A stretch of 64,000 nt of DNA from Vallitalea maricola (GTDB taxonomy: Bacteria > Bacillota > Clostridia > Lachnospirales > Vallitaleaceae). Shown here piece after piece: positions 43,766-51,992 of this stretch. The translations under genes were made by a program, and so were the position numbers. The stretch is taken from positions 94,265 through 158,264 of the forward strand of contig NZ_BTPU01000035.1 of assembly GCF_036985595.1 (NCBI RefSeq), in the 5' to 3' direction. Within the stretch, counting starts at the first letter, position 1. Each line of letters opens with the position of its first letter. Below the pieces are notes generated by a model. That model searched no databases and was not told the DNA's origin. It saw nothing but the letters and a program-made list of their open reading frames with translations.

Positions 43766-45907
43766 ATGGATATATTAAAAGTACTAGAAAAGGAATTAGA
43801 TATCAAGGCTTGGCAGGTTGAAGCAACAGTCAAGTTAATTGATGAAGGCAATACTATTCCTTTTATTGCAAGATACCGTAAGGAAATGACAGGATCTCTG
43901 AGTGATGAGATATTACGTGAATTTAACGATCGTCTTACGTATCTAAGGAATTTAGAAGCTAAGAAAGAACAAGTTATCGCTAGTATTGAAGAGCAGGGAA
44001 AATTAACTGCTGAACTTAAGAATTCTATACTATCAGCCAAAACATTAGTAGAAGTTGATGATCTCTATAGACCATATAGACCAAAAAGAAGGACAAGAGC
44101 CACTATAGCTAAAGAAAAAGGATTAGAACCATTAGCTATAAAAATATGGATGCAGAATCTAAAATCACCTGTAGAAGATATCGCTATAGAATATATCAAT
44201 GAAGAAAAAGATGTAAAAACTTCTGAAGATGCAATAAATGGGGCAAAAGATATACTTGCTGAAATGATATCTGATGAAGCAGATTTTAGGAAAGAAATCA
44301 GAAGAAGAACCTTCACAAAAGGTAAATTAGTTGTGAAAGCAAAAGATAAAACAGTTGAATCGGTTTTTGAAATGTATTATGAATATGATGAAGAGATCAA
44401 GAAAATAGCCCCTCATAGAATATTAGCAATAAATAGAGGAGAAAAAGAAAAGATATTAGTTGTTAAGATAGAAGCACCTATACAAGAAATAGAAAGTTAT
44501 CTTAGAAATAAAGTCATTAGAGATTCTAATATATATACAACTCCAGTACTAGAAGATGTTATTTCTGACAGTTACAAAAGATTGATTTCACCAGCTATTG
44601 AGAGAGAAATAAGATCTGACTTGACAGAAAATGCTGAAGAAGGAGCTATAAAAGTATTTGGTAAGAATTTGGATCAATTGCTTATGCAACCACCTATTGT
44701 AGGAAAAGTAGTACTTGCTCTAGACCCGGCCTTTAGGACTGGATGTAAAATAGCAGTAATAGATGGGATAGGTAAAGTATTAGATACTACAGTGGTTTAC
44801 CCAACACCACCACAAAATAAAATGAAAGAAGCTAAGATTAAATTAAAGGCATTAATTGAAAAACATGATGTAGATATTATAGCTATTGGTAATGGTACTG
44901 CATCAAGAGAATCAGAACTATTTGTTGCAGAAATGTTAAAAGAAATAAATAAAAATATTCATTATATAATCGTTAATGAAGCTGGAGCATCAGTTTATTC
45001 AGCATCTAAACTTGGCACAGAAGAATTTCCACAATTTGATGTTGCGTTAAGAAGTGCAGTATCCATAGGAAGGAGATTACAGGATCCACTAGCAGAGTTA
45101 GTTAAGATTGATCCAAAATCTATTGGTGTAGGACAATATCAACATGATATGAACCAAAAAAGATTAGGAGAAACATTGACGGGCGTAGTTGAAGACAGTG
45201 TTAACAAAGTAGGGGTCGATCTAAATACTGCATCACCATCCTTATTAGAATATATTTCCGGTATAAGTAAAACGATAGCAAAAAATATTGTGAGCTATAG
45301 GGAAACAGAAGGTAGATTCACTAATCGTAAACAATTGTTAAAAGTGTCAAAATTAGGTCCAAAAGCATATGAGCAATGTGCAGGATTCTTAAGGATAGTA
45401 GGTGGAGATAATCCTCTTGATAACACAGGTGTTCACCCAGAATCATATACTGCCAGTAAACAATTGATTGATGAAATAGGTAATACCATAGAAGACTTAA
45501 ACAGTAATAAAATAAATGGAATCAATAGTAAAATTAATAATGTTGAAGACATGGCTGATAAACTAGGAGTAGGAGTACCAACATTAAGAGATATCATCAA
45601 GGAATTAGAAAAACCTGGACGTGACCCTAGGGAAGAAATGCCAAAACCAATACTAAGAACTGATGTATTAGAAATGGAAGATCTACAAGAAGGTATGGTC
45701 TTAAAAGGAACTGTCAGGAATGTTATTGATTTTGGAGCATTTATTGATATCGGAGTTCACCAAGACGGATTAGTGCATATATCTGAAATGGCAGACAAAT
45801 ATATTAAACACCCTCTAGAAGTTGTGGCTGTAGGAGATATAATTAATGTAAGAGTAATGAATGTTGATCTCAAGAAGAAGAGAATTGCTCTATCAATGAA
45901 GCTATAA
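43766..45907 (+). CDS. tex: Tex-family RNA-binding transcription accessory protein
   Basis: 713 residues. Domain order: Tex N-terminal helical region (about 1-190), YqgF-like RNase H fold (LALDPAFRTGCKIAVIDG, about 315-445), helix-hairpin-helix pair (YISGISKTIAKNIVSYRETEG and following) and a C-terminal S1 RNA-binding domain (GMVLKGTVRNVIDFGAFIDI, about 640-712). Tex homologues interact with RNA polymerase and nucleic acids; the exact role remains unsettled. Start at ATG 43766 after AAAGGAG. Confidence 0.96.
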   Translation: MDILKVLEKELDIKAWQVEATVKLIDEGNTIPFIARYRKEMTGSLSDEILREFNDRLTYLRNLEAKKEQVIASIEEQGKLTAELKNSILSAKTLVEVDDLYRPYRPKRRTRATIAKEKGLEPLAIKIWMQNLKSPVEDIAIEYINEEKDVKTSEDAINGAKDILAEMISDEADFRKEIRRRTFTKGKLVVKAKDKTVESVFEMYYEYDEEIKKIAPHRILAINRGEKEKILVVKIEAPIQEIESYLRNKVIRDSNIYTTPVLEDVISDSYKRLISPAIEREIRSDLTENAEEGAIKVFGKNLDQLLMQPPIVGKVVLALDPAFRTGCKIAVIDGIGKVLDTTVVYPTPPQNKMKEAKIKLKALIEKHDVDIIAIGNGTASRESELFVAEMLKEINKNIHYIIVNEAGASVYSASKLGTEEFPQFDVALRSAVSIGRRLQDPLAELVKIDPKSIGVGQYQHDMNQKRLGETLTGVVEDSVNKVGVDLNTASPSLLEYISGISKTIAKNIVSYRETEGRFTNRKQLLKVSKLGPKAYEQCAGFLRIVGGDNPLDNTGVHPESYTASKQLIDEIGNTIEDLNSNKINGINSKINNVEDMADKLGVGVPTLRDIIKELEKPGRDPREEMPKPILRTDVLEMEDLQEGMVLKGTVRNVIDFGAFIDIGVHQDGLVHISEMADKYIKHPLEVVAVGDIINVRVMNVDLKKKRIALSMKL

Positions 45908-45939
45908 TATTATTAATAAAGATTTAACCACATATTAAG

Positions 45940-45985
45940 GGACTGTCTCATAATAATTGATTGTAATCAGACAGTCCTTATTAAT
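45940..45985 (+). terminator. Intrinsic terminator after tex
   Basis: GGACTGTCT pairs with AGACAGTCC, flanked by AAG/CTT, with TTATTAATTTT downstream. Faces the convergent diguanylate cyclase gene and may work in both directions. Confidence 0.8.
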
Positions 45986-46039
45986 TTTAATAACGAGTAT
46001 GTATAATCTAAAGTTATTTATTGTTAATTGTATAGATAG

Positions 46040-47704
46040 CTAGAAAATAACAGTTTTATTTCTTCCAGAATTTTTAGCTTGATATAGAGCTGTATCAGCA
46101 TTATTTAATAAATTGCTAATACAGTCACTGTTACATTTGGAATTCTCTAACATTGACATTCCAATACTAATAGTAATTTGGATAGTATATCCCCCTATTG
46201 TTAGAGCTAAATTTTCAACCTTTTTCCTTATTTTTTCAGCAATCATAAATGCATTATCTCGATTGTAACCAGTTAAAATAATTGCAAATTCTTCACCACC
46301 GATTCTACCAAATAGATCTTTTTCTCCAAGTACGCTAGTACAGGTTTTTACAAGTTCTTTTAATACTTCATCACCGATACTATGTCCATAGTTATCATTT
46401 ACTTTTTTGAAATAATCAATATCTAGCATAAGTAAAGATACAACATCCCCAGTTAATCTTGCATAAGCTATAAAACCTTCTGCGGTTTTAAGGAAATGCT
46501 GACGGTTATAAGAACCTGTCAGATAATCAGTTGTAGCCATTTTATAGAGGCTGTCCTGCAGCTCTTTCCTCTCAGTTATATCTTCTGCTACACCTACTAA
46601 CCTAACAATTTCATTATCTTTATTCTTTACGGGAAAAGCTCTAGAATATATCCATCTAATACTGTTGTCTGGTTTAATAATTCTAAATTCTATTTGAGAA
46701 ATGCTGCCAGTTTCAATTAGATTTTTAAAAGAAGATTTAACATTTGCCACATCATCAGGATGAATAGAAGCATAAAAATTAGTAAGACCGTTTTCATTAT
46801 CCCATTTCTGACCAGAGATATGTTCAAAAGCAGAACTAATATATAACATATCATTGCTGTTAACATTTTTGACCCAAAAAATATCATTAGTATTTTCCAG
46901 TAATTGTTGAAAATTAGTTTCAACTTCCATAAGTTGTTTCTGTATTTGTAATTTATCAGTTATGTCATGCCCTGAACTTAATGTACCGATAATATTTCCA
47001 CATTCATCTTTTAAGATAGAATTAGACCACATAACTATACGTTTTTCACCAGATTTAGTTAAAAGGGGGTGATTATATATTTCTTGATTTTGGCTAACAA
47101 ATCCTTTCATTAAAGTATTAAATATACTTTTTATCTTCGACCTGATGCTAGATGGTAAGGCTATATCAAACCAATTCTTTCCAATCAAGCAATTACTGTC
47201 ACTGGCTAAGAGAGCTCCTAAAGATTTGTTAACGAAATTAATATTTCCTGTGTTATCAAGAGCAACAAAATAATTAGAAGAAGCATTTATATACTTTTTG
47301 AACTGTTCGGATTCTATTAATTTTTTATCATATGTAAAATCAGTAATACATCTTATTGTTACAAAAGTAAAAGTATCATTATTATCCCTATGATTACTGA
47401 TTGAAATTTCTGCTTCAAATTCTGTTAAATTACTTTTGATACATACAAAATTAAATGTTCTATTACAATTATTATCAATTGAATTAAGTATCTTATGAAA
47501 TTCAACAACAGATGATAGTCCATTTGGTTGATTATTAGGAAATATAATAAAATTAAATTGATCTATAATATCTTCTTTAGATTTGTAGTTAAAAAGATTA
47601 ACCATCTTATCATTACAGTCTATTATTTTTTTATCTTTTATAATCATGAATGCATTATTGTTATGATGAAAAAAATTCAAATATAAATTTGGATTATTAA
47701 TCAT
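46040..47704 (-). CDS. PAS-domain diguanylate cyclase (GGDEF)
   Basis: 554 residues, cytoplasmic (no transmembrane segment seen). An N-terminal PAS-like segment (1-125), a PAS domain (about 130-250) ending TLSSGHDITDK, a further PAS/PAC (about 260-375) ending VGVAEDITERKEL, then GGDEF (about 390-554). The active-site motif is GGEEF (about 469-473), preceded by GRI; the usual upstream inhibitory RxxD is replaced by GEKD, so product inhibition at the I-site is probably absent. Should make cyclic di-GMP in response to an unknown PAS ligand. Divergent from the DUF2089 operon. Confidence 0.94.
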   Translation of the reverse strand: MINNPNLYLNFFHHNNNAFMIIKDKKIIDCNDKMVNLFNYKSKEDIIDQFNFIIFPNNQPNGLSSVVEFHKILNSIDNNCNRTFNFVCIKSNLTEFEAEISISNHRDNNDTFTFVTIRCITDFTYDKKLIESEQFKKYINASSNYFVALDNTGNINFVNKSLGALLASDSNCLIGKNWFDIALPSSIRSKIKSIFNTLMKGFVSQNQEIYNHPLLTKSGEKRIVMWSNSILKDECGNIIGTLSSGHDITDKLQIQKQLMEVETNFQQLLENTNDIFWVKNVNSNDMLYISSAFEHISGQKWDNENGLTNFYASIHPDDVANVKSSFKNLIETGSISQIEFRIIKPDNSIRWIYSRAFPVKNKDNEIVRLVGVAEDITERKELQDSLYKMATTDYLTGSYNRQHFLKTAEGFIAYARLTGDVVSLLMLDIDYFKKVNDNYGHSIGDEVLKELVKTCTSVLGEKDLFGRIGGEEFAIILTGYNRDNAFMIAEKIRKKVENLALTIGGYTIQITISIGMSMLENSKCNSDCISNLLNNADTALYQAKNSGRNKTVIF

Positions 47705-47800
47705 AGGCTATGCAGTCCTTTCAGTATATTCTAAAGTCATAAGTAGTAAATTATCAACTACATATTCAAACTATAATTATCTTTAAAATTGTATATATAT

Positions 47801-47829
47801 ATTATATCGTACATAACTATATTTAACAA
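47801..47829 (-). promoter_or_regulatory. Promoter of the diguanylate cyclase gene
   Basis: On the minus strand, TTGTTA (47829-47824), 17-base spacer, TATAAT (47806-47801). Leader about 95 bases. Confidence 0.65.
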
Positions 47830-47949
47830 TTAATATACATAAATTTTATGATATTAACAAAAATTTAATAATGCTAATGAGTGGATTCAATATATTAAAT
47901 TAAAACATTAATAAAATTAATAAATATATTAAAAATATCAAAATGAATA

Positions 47950-47978
47950 TTGACAAAATTAATTTAGTGGTATATATT
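47950..47978 (+). promoter_or_regulatory. Promoter of the DUF2089 operon
   Basis: TTGACA (47950-47955), 17-base spacer, TATATT (47973-47978). Leads into the five-gene operon starting at 48020. The rest of the 315-base divergent gap (47705-48019) is AT-rich without other clear elements. Confidence 0.7.
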
Positions 47979-48019
47979 ATTAATATAAGATGATTAATTA
48001 TTATTAATGAGGTGAAAAA

Positions 48020-48445
48020 ATGAAATATAAAGCACCAGGGAAATGTCCAGTTTGTGGTGAGAAATTAGAAATAACAAAATTAAATTGTCCAAAGTGTTCT
48101 ACATCAATTGAAGGAGAATTCAGACCATGCAGGTTTTGCAGATTACCAAAAGATGAACTTGAATTTATTAATACATTTATTATGTGCAGAGGTAACATTA
48201 AGGATGTTGAAAAAGAATTAGGGATATCATATCCTACTGTTAGAAGTAAGCTGGATTCTGTAATAAAATCTTTAGGACTAGAGGATGAAAGTAAAAAAAG
48301 AAGTGAAAGAAGAGAAGCTATTTCTCATAAGAGGGATTCCTTAAACGAGTTAAAAGAATTAAAACAACAGATATTAGATAAGTTGGCTAATGGAGAATTA
48401 ACTACAAAAGAAGCTATGGATAAAATTAAAGAATTAAAAATCTAG
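48020..48445 (+). CDS. DUF2089 zinc-ribbon/HTH protein
   Basis: 141 residues. N-terminal zinc ribbon with paired cysteines (CPVC, CPKC, then CRFC), then a helix-turn-helix-like segment (GNIKDVEKELGISYPTVRSK), then a charged tail with a short SHOCT-like motif (ILDKLANGELTTKEAMDKI). Matches DUF2089 proteins, likely DNA-binding regulators. First gene of an operon of envelope-type proteins, so it probably regulates them. Confidence 0.85.
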   Translation: MKYKAPGKCPVCGEKLEITKLNCPKCSTSIEGEFRPCRFCRLPKDELEFINTFIMCRGNIKDVEKELGISYPTVRSKLDSVIKSLGLEDESKKRSERREAISHKRDSLNELKELKQQILDKLANGELTTKEAMDKIKELKI

Positions 48446-48502
48446 ATAATTTGGTTCGAAAAATAGGGTGATATTAATATTATTAGAGAAAGGATTGTTA
48501 GT

Positions 48503-48949
48503 ATGAGTGAAGAAAAGAAAATTTTAGAAATGATTGAAAAAGGTCAAATTACTGCTGAAGAGGGTATGGAATTATTGCAAGCGTTAAGAGATGTAGACAT
48601 AGAGCAGGAAGAAGTTTTAATTGAAGAATATAAAGCACCTGTTCAAAAAAGGGAATTCAAATTTTTACGAATAAAAGTCACAACTGAAAAAGGTGAAACA
48701 AAAGTCAATGTCAATATACCAATAAAACTAATTAAAGCTATAGGTGGAATATTACCACAAGCTAATAATTTAATCCCAGAGGATGTTAAAAGCCAAATGA
48801 ACGAAAAAGGTATTAATCTAGGGTCTATAGATCTTAATAAAATATTAAATGCTTTGGAATCAGGTGAATTAGAAGATACGGTATTGGTGGATGTAGAGAC
48901 TTATGATGAAGAAGATGGGAAAACTCAGGTAAAAATATATGTGGAATAG
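48503..48949 (+). CDS. SHOCT-like domain protein
   Basis: 148 residues. N-terminal SHOCT-like motif (KILEMIEKGQITAEEGMELLQAL, here shown split in family terms as a helix followed by an E-E-A/G turn), then a charged linker and a region resembling the beta-rich part of YvlB proteins (KFLRIKVTTEKGETKVNVNI). Similar proteins sit in Bacillus yvl operons with a holin-4_2 membrane protein, as here. The next gene starts inside its last four codons. Confidence 0.75.
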   Translation: MSEEKKILEMIEKGQITAEEGMELLQALRDVDIEQEEVLIEEYKAPVQKREFKFLRIKVTTEKGETKVNVNIPIKLIKAIGGILPQANNLIPEDVKSQMNEKGINLGSIDLNKILNALESGELEDTVLVDVETYDEEDGKTQVKIYVE

Positions 48950-49241
48950 AGCCAGGCTGCTTAAGATAAACATCAAATCCAAAAAAACCAAAATAGTTAT
49001 TCCTGTACCGTTATTCATATTTAGTCAGTTGTTGGATTGTACTATGGATTTGTTAGCAATTATTGCTTTTTTTACTCCAAGTATCAATATTAAAATAAAA
49101 AGCAGCAAATACAACTTAAAAGAAATTTTAATAACTGTATATAAGATATTAGAATCACTAAAAGAAATTAAATATTGTAAACCCTTTGATTTTGTTGATA
49201 TCAAGACAAAGGAAGATATAGTTAAAATAAGTTTGAAGTAA
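48939..49241 (+). CDS. Small protein of unknown function, overlapping the SHOCT-like gene
   Basis: 100 residues, not recognised. ATG at 48939 overlaps the upstream stop codon by 11 bases, which suggests translational coupling. It is basic with an apolar central stretch (IVIPVPLFIF, then a hydrophobic helix LLDCTMDLLAIIAFF), perhaps membrane-associated, and a lysine-rich C-terminus. Its place in the operon suggests a role with the SHOCT-like and holin-4_2 proteins. The overlap and the good downstream spacing argue that it is real. Confidence 0.6.
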   Translation: MWNRARLLKINIKSKKTKIVIPVPLFIFSQLLDCTMDLLAIIAFFTPSINIKIKSSKYNLKEILITVYKILESLKEIKYCKPFDFVDIKTKEDIVKISLK

Positions 49242-49257
49242 AAAGGAGTGTGGTATT

Positions 49258-49416
49258 ATGTTAGATACTAATTTACATTATTACAGTGTATTTGGTAATA
49301 TACAGCCTAATAGAAGTATTAAAGATTATAAAGAGATGTTACTTAGAGAACAGTTCATTAGATTAAACAAAAATACTAATGTAAAATATAGAAACAAGTC
49401 TAAAACTAATATATAA
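49258..49416 (+). CDS. 52-residue small protein in the envelope operon
   Basis: Open frame from ATG 49258 to TAA 49416 with a strong ribosome binding site (AAAAGGAGTG, ending 8 bases before the start), and the next gene has its own ribosome binding site immediately after the stop. The peptide starts MLDTNLHYYSVFGNIQPNRS and ends in a basic, Asn/Lys-rich tail; no signal peptide or membrane segment. Not recognised. Its ribosome binding site and tight operon spacing are the evidence; no conservation was checked. Confidence 0.6.
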   Translation: MLDTNLHYYSVFGNIQPNRSIKDYKEMLLREQFIRLNKNTNVKYRNKSKTNI

Positions 49417-49430
49417 AAAGGAGAATAACA

Positions 49431-49793
49431 GTGAATAGAATATGCTATAAATATATACTATATGTGCTGGTATTTATTATGAGTCCATATGTCTTTCAAG
49501 GGGTAAGTCTTGAACATCCATCTACAGCACTTATAGCAGCACTGGTTTTTGTTTTGGTGAATACTTTAATAAAACCGTTATTATTACTTGTTACACTGCC
49601 TATCAATATAATAAGTTTTGGATTATTCAGCTTAATTATTAATACTTGGATGATAATGTTGATGGATAAGATGGTAGGCGGGATAAATATATCAGGATTT
49701 TGGTTATCTGCGTTAATTGCATTAATAATAACTTTGTTGAATGAAGTGTTACTTGATGAAAAAATAACAAAAAGAAGATATAGGAAAAGTTGA
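49431..49793 (+). CDS. Phage holin family 4_2 membrane protein (YvlD-like)
   Basis: 120 residues with about four transmembrane segments (for example ILYVLVFIMSPYVF and ALIAALVFVLVNTLIK), the pattern of the Phage_holin_4_2/YvlD family of small membrane proteins. GTG start behind AAAAGGAGAA. Despite the family name it is a chromosomal protein in an operon with DUF2089 and SHOCT-like genes; homologous Bacillus genes are linked to envelope stress. Confidence 0.85.
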   Translation: MNRICYKYILYVLVFIMSPYVFQGVSLEHPSTALIAALVFVLVNTLIKPLLLLVTLPINIISFGLFSLIINTWMIMLMDKMVGGINISGFWLSALIALIITLLNEVLLDEKITKRRYRKS

Positions 49794-49830
49794 ATTATAT
49801 TGTAAGTAAGTCAGAAAAACAATAACCTTA

Positions 49831-49859
49831 TTGACAATTATATAATAATAAAATATAAT
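49831..49859 (+). promoter_or_regulatory. Promoter of the FMN riboswitch-ribU unit
   Basis: Perfect consensus: TTGACA (49831-49836), 17-base spacer, TATAAT (49854-49859). Confidence 0.85.
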
Positions 49860-49906
49860 ATAGATGGTAGTAAGAAACATAATAACAATAAAACTTAATA
49901 TTAAAA

Positions 49907-50014
49907 TTCTTCAGGGCAGGGTGTAATTCCCGACCGGCGGTTATAGTCCGCGAGCCTAATGGCTGACTTGGTGTAATTCCAAGACCGACAGTATAGTCTG
50001 GATGAGAGAAGAGA
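49907..50014 (+). ncRNA. FMN riboswitch (RFN element)
   Basis: The conserved RFN blocks are present in order: TTCTTCAGGGCAGGGTG, AATTCCCGACCGGCGGT, GTCCGCGAGCC, GGTGTAATTCCAAGACCGAC and GTCTGGATGAGAGAAGA. It binds flavin mononucleotide in the mRNA leader. Together with the terminator hairpin at 50039-50072 it should shut off ribU when FMN is plentiful. Confidence 0.97.
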
Positions 50015-50038
50015 TTAAATTTATTATTTATGATAAAT

Positions 50039-50072
50039 AACACCTTGGAGATATTTCAAAGGTGTTTTTTTA
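50039..50072 (+). terminator. Riboswitch-controlled terminator before ribU
   Basis: AACACCTT-(12)-AAGGTGTT followed by TTTTTT, directly after the FMN aptamer. This is the expression platform: premature termination upstream of the transporter gene. Confidence 0.9.
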
Positions 50073-50117
50073 TTTATTTAATCGCGGTCCAGAAGATTTT
50101 TATGGAAGGAGAAAAAA

Positions 50118-50711
50118 ATGGAAAAAATAAATAAGTTTCATATCCATGGAACAAATAGTGGAAAGTCAGAAAGATTCAATACCATGTATCTAGTAAAAAT
50201 TGCTTTATTATCTGCAATAGCATACATCATATTTTTATTTGAATTCCCGCTGCCTTATTTTCCACCTTTCTTAGAAATTGATTTCAGTGATACGGTAGCA
50301 ATTTTGGGTGGAATAATATTAGGTCCTATGGCAGCTGTTATAATTCAATTTATAAAGAATCTACTTAGATTGTTGCTTATGAATTCAGGTACAGGTGGAA
50401 TAGGTGAATTGGCTAATTTATTAGTTGGAATAGCTTATGTATTACCATTCTGTCTTATATTCAGACGAAATAATTTAAAAAGATTTATTGGTGGTAGTGT
50501 AGCTGCAATCATCATTATGACAGTTATAGCAGGGCTTGTTAATTATTTTATTAATATTCCTGTATATCTAGGCAGTACACCACATGCTGAGAAAATGAAT
50601 ATGATATATTCTTTCTATGTTCCTTTTAACCTTGTAAAAGGAGTTATAGTTACCATAGTTAGTTATGCAGCAATTAAAGCATTTAGACAAGTAATAAATA
50701 AGCTGCAATAA
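50118..50711 (+). CDS. ribU: RibU, ECF transporter S component for riboflavin
   Basis: 197 residues, about six hydrophobic segments. Sequence typical of RibU: LSAIAYIIFLFEFPLPYFPP near the N-terminus, DFSDTVAILGGIILGPMAAV, and GLVNYFINIPVYLG. It captures riboflavin and works with shared ECF ATPases/EcfT encoded elsewhere. The FMN riboswitch upstream confirms the substrate. Confidence 0.96.
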   Translation: MEKINKFHIHGTNSGKSERFNTMYLVKIALLSAIAYIIFLFEFPLPYFPPFLEIDFSDTVAILGGIILGPMAAVIIQFIKNLLRLLLMNSGTGGIGELANLLVGIAYVLPFCLIFRRNNLKRFIGGSVAAIIIMTVIAGLVNYFINIPVYLGSTPHAEKMNMIYSFYVPFNLVKGVIVTIVSYAAIKAFRQVINKLQ

Positions 50712-50731
50712 TAGAATAAGAATTTATAGAG

Positions 50732-50757
50732 ACCTAGATTATATCTAGGTTTTTTTG
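50732..50757 (+). terminator. Intrinsic terminator after ribU
   Basis: ACCTAGAT-TAT-ATCTAGGT followed by seven T. Confidence 0.93.
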
Positions 50758-50891
50758 TTAATAAATATTAATGAAGAATAATTTTTTACAACAATAAAAT
50801 AAAACAGTGAGACTAGTTTTGTACTAGCTAAATTCTTGTAAAAGTGCTATAATACCTATCAAAAGATATTGTTAAATAATTGGAGGTCAAT

Positions 50892-51557
50892 ATGGCAACG
50901 AAAAAAAAGAATAAAAATAAGAATAATAATAACAATAATACTAAAAATGACAAGAATATAAATAACACCATTAAGAAAAATAATAATGATAAAACTAATA
51001 TAAAAAATAATAAAGACATCAAAAAGAATACTGAGATAGAATTAAGTATAAAAATAGGGGACAAAGATATGTTCTACTTTATGCTGGGACATGTTTATTC
51101 AAAATTAAGCAGTAAAATAACCTTATTATTTAGCGTAGTATGTCTTATACTATTTCCTATATCCTTTTTATGGAAAGATACTTTTATGACTCTTGTATTG
51201 TTGTTTGGAGCATTGACTTATCTTGTTATTTCTCCGTTAATGCTATATCTACAATCAAAAAAACAAGTTGCAACAAATCCAGTATTCAAAGAACCGATTA
51301 TATACAAAATCAATGATGAAGGTTTTTATGTATCACAAGCAGGTGAGTGGATAGAATTTCTTTGGGAGAATCTATACAAAGTGGTTCAAAGAAAGTATAA
51401 TATACTATTTTACATAAGTAAGGATCAAGCGTTCATTATTCCAGTCAGACTAATAGAAGATGGAAAAAACATAGTTAAAATAAAACAAATAGTATCTAAT
51501 AAAATGGATACATCCAGATATAAATTTACGCAAGAAAAGAATGAAGGGAAGATTTGA
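50892..51557 (+). CDS. YcxB-like membrane protein with Asn/Lys-rich N-terminus
   Basis: 221 residues. The ATG at 50892 follows GGAGG; an ATG four codons upstream overlaps that site. Residues about 1-48 are almost all Lys, Asn and Asp (low complexity); two hydrophobic segments follow (about 74-91 and 98-117); the C-terminal domain (PIIYKINDEGFYVSQAGEWI...) is YcxB-like. Function unknown. Its stop codon abuts the tsaE start, so it heads the tsaE-tsaB-rimI operon. An extended -10 (TGcTATAAT, 50845-50853) lies upstream. Confidence 0.75.
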   Translation: MATKKKNKNKNNNNNNTKNDKNINNTIKKNNNDKTNIKNNKDIKKNTEIELSIKIGDKDMFYFMLGHVYSKLSSKITLLFSVVCLILFPISFLWKDTFMTLVLLFGALTYLVISPLMLYLQSKKQVATNPVFKEPIIYKINDEGFYVSQAGEWIEFLWENLYKVVQRKYNILFYISKDQAFIIPVRLIEDGKNIVKIKQIVSNKMDTSRYKFTQEKNEGKI

Positions 51558-51992
51558 TTGATATATAAATCATTTTCAGCAGAGGAAACTAAAAAAATCG
51601 GTAAGGAACTTGGACAGGATGCAAAAAAAGGTCAGATATATTGTCTTATAGGTGATTTAGGAGTAGGAAAAACAGTGTTTACTAAAGGTTTTGCAGAAGG
51701 ACTTGGAATTGACGAACATATTACTAGTCCAACATTTACTATAGTGAACGAATATTATTCTGACAAATTGATTTTTAATCATTTTGATGTCTATAGAATA
51801 GATGATCCTGATGAAATGTATGAAATAGGTTATGAAGAATATTTTTATAATGATGGAGTATGTTTGATAGAATGGGCAAATTTAATAGAAGAAATAATAC
51901 CAGAAGAAGCAATATGGATTAATATAGAGAAAGATTTGGACAAGGGTTTGGATTACAGACAAATAACCATTGCTGGAGGAATAAACAGATGA
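51558..51992 (+). CDS. tsaE: TsaE, tRNA threonylcarbamoyladenosine synthesis ATPase
   Basis: 144 residues, P-loop GDLGVGKT (about 32-39), HFDVYRIDDPDE and SPTFT motifs of the TsaE family. Helps TsaB/TsaD make the t6A modification in tRNAs. TTG start directly after the preceding stop codon; an AGGGAAG site lies in front. Overlaps tsaB by four bases. Confidence 0.96.
   Translation: MIYKSFSAEETKKIGKELGQDAKKGQIYCLIGDLGVGKTVFTKGFAEGLGIDEHITSPTFTIVNEYYSDKLIFNHFDVYRIDDPDEMYEIGYEEYFYNDGVCLIEWANLIEEIIPEEAIWINIEKDLDKGLDYRQITIAGGINR

Noticed and set aside
49431..49793. Prophage lysis gene
   Set aside because: The holin-4_2 family is a chromosomal membrane-protein family; no other phage genes are nearby and the gene lies in a yvl-like operon.
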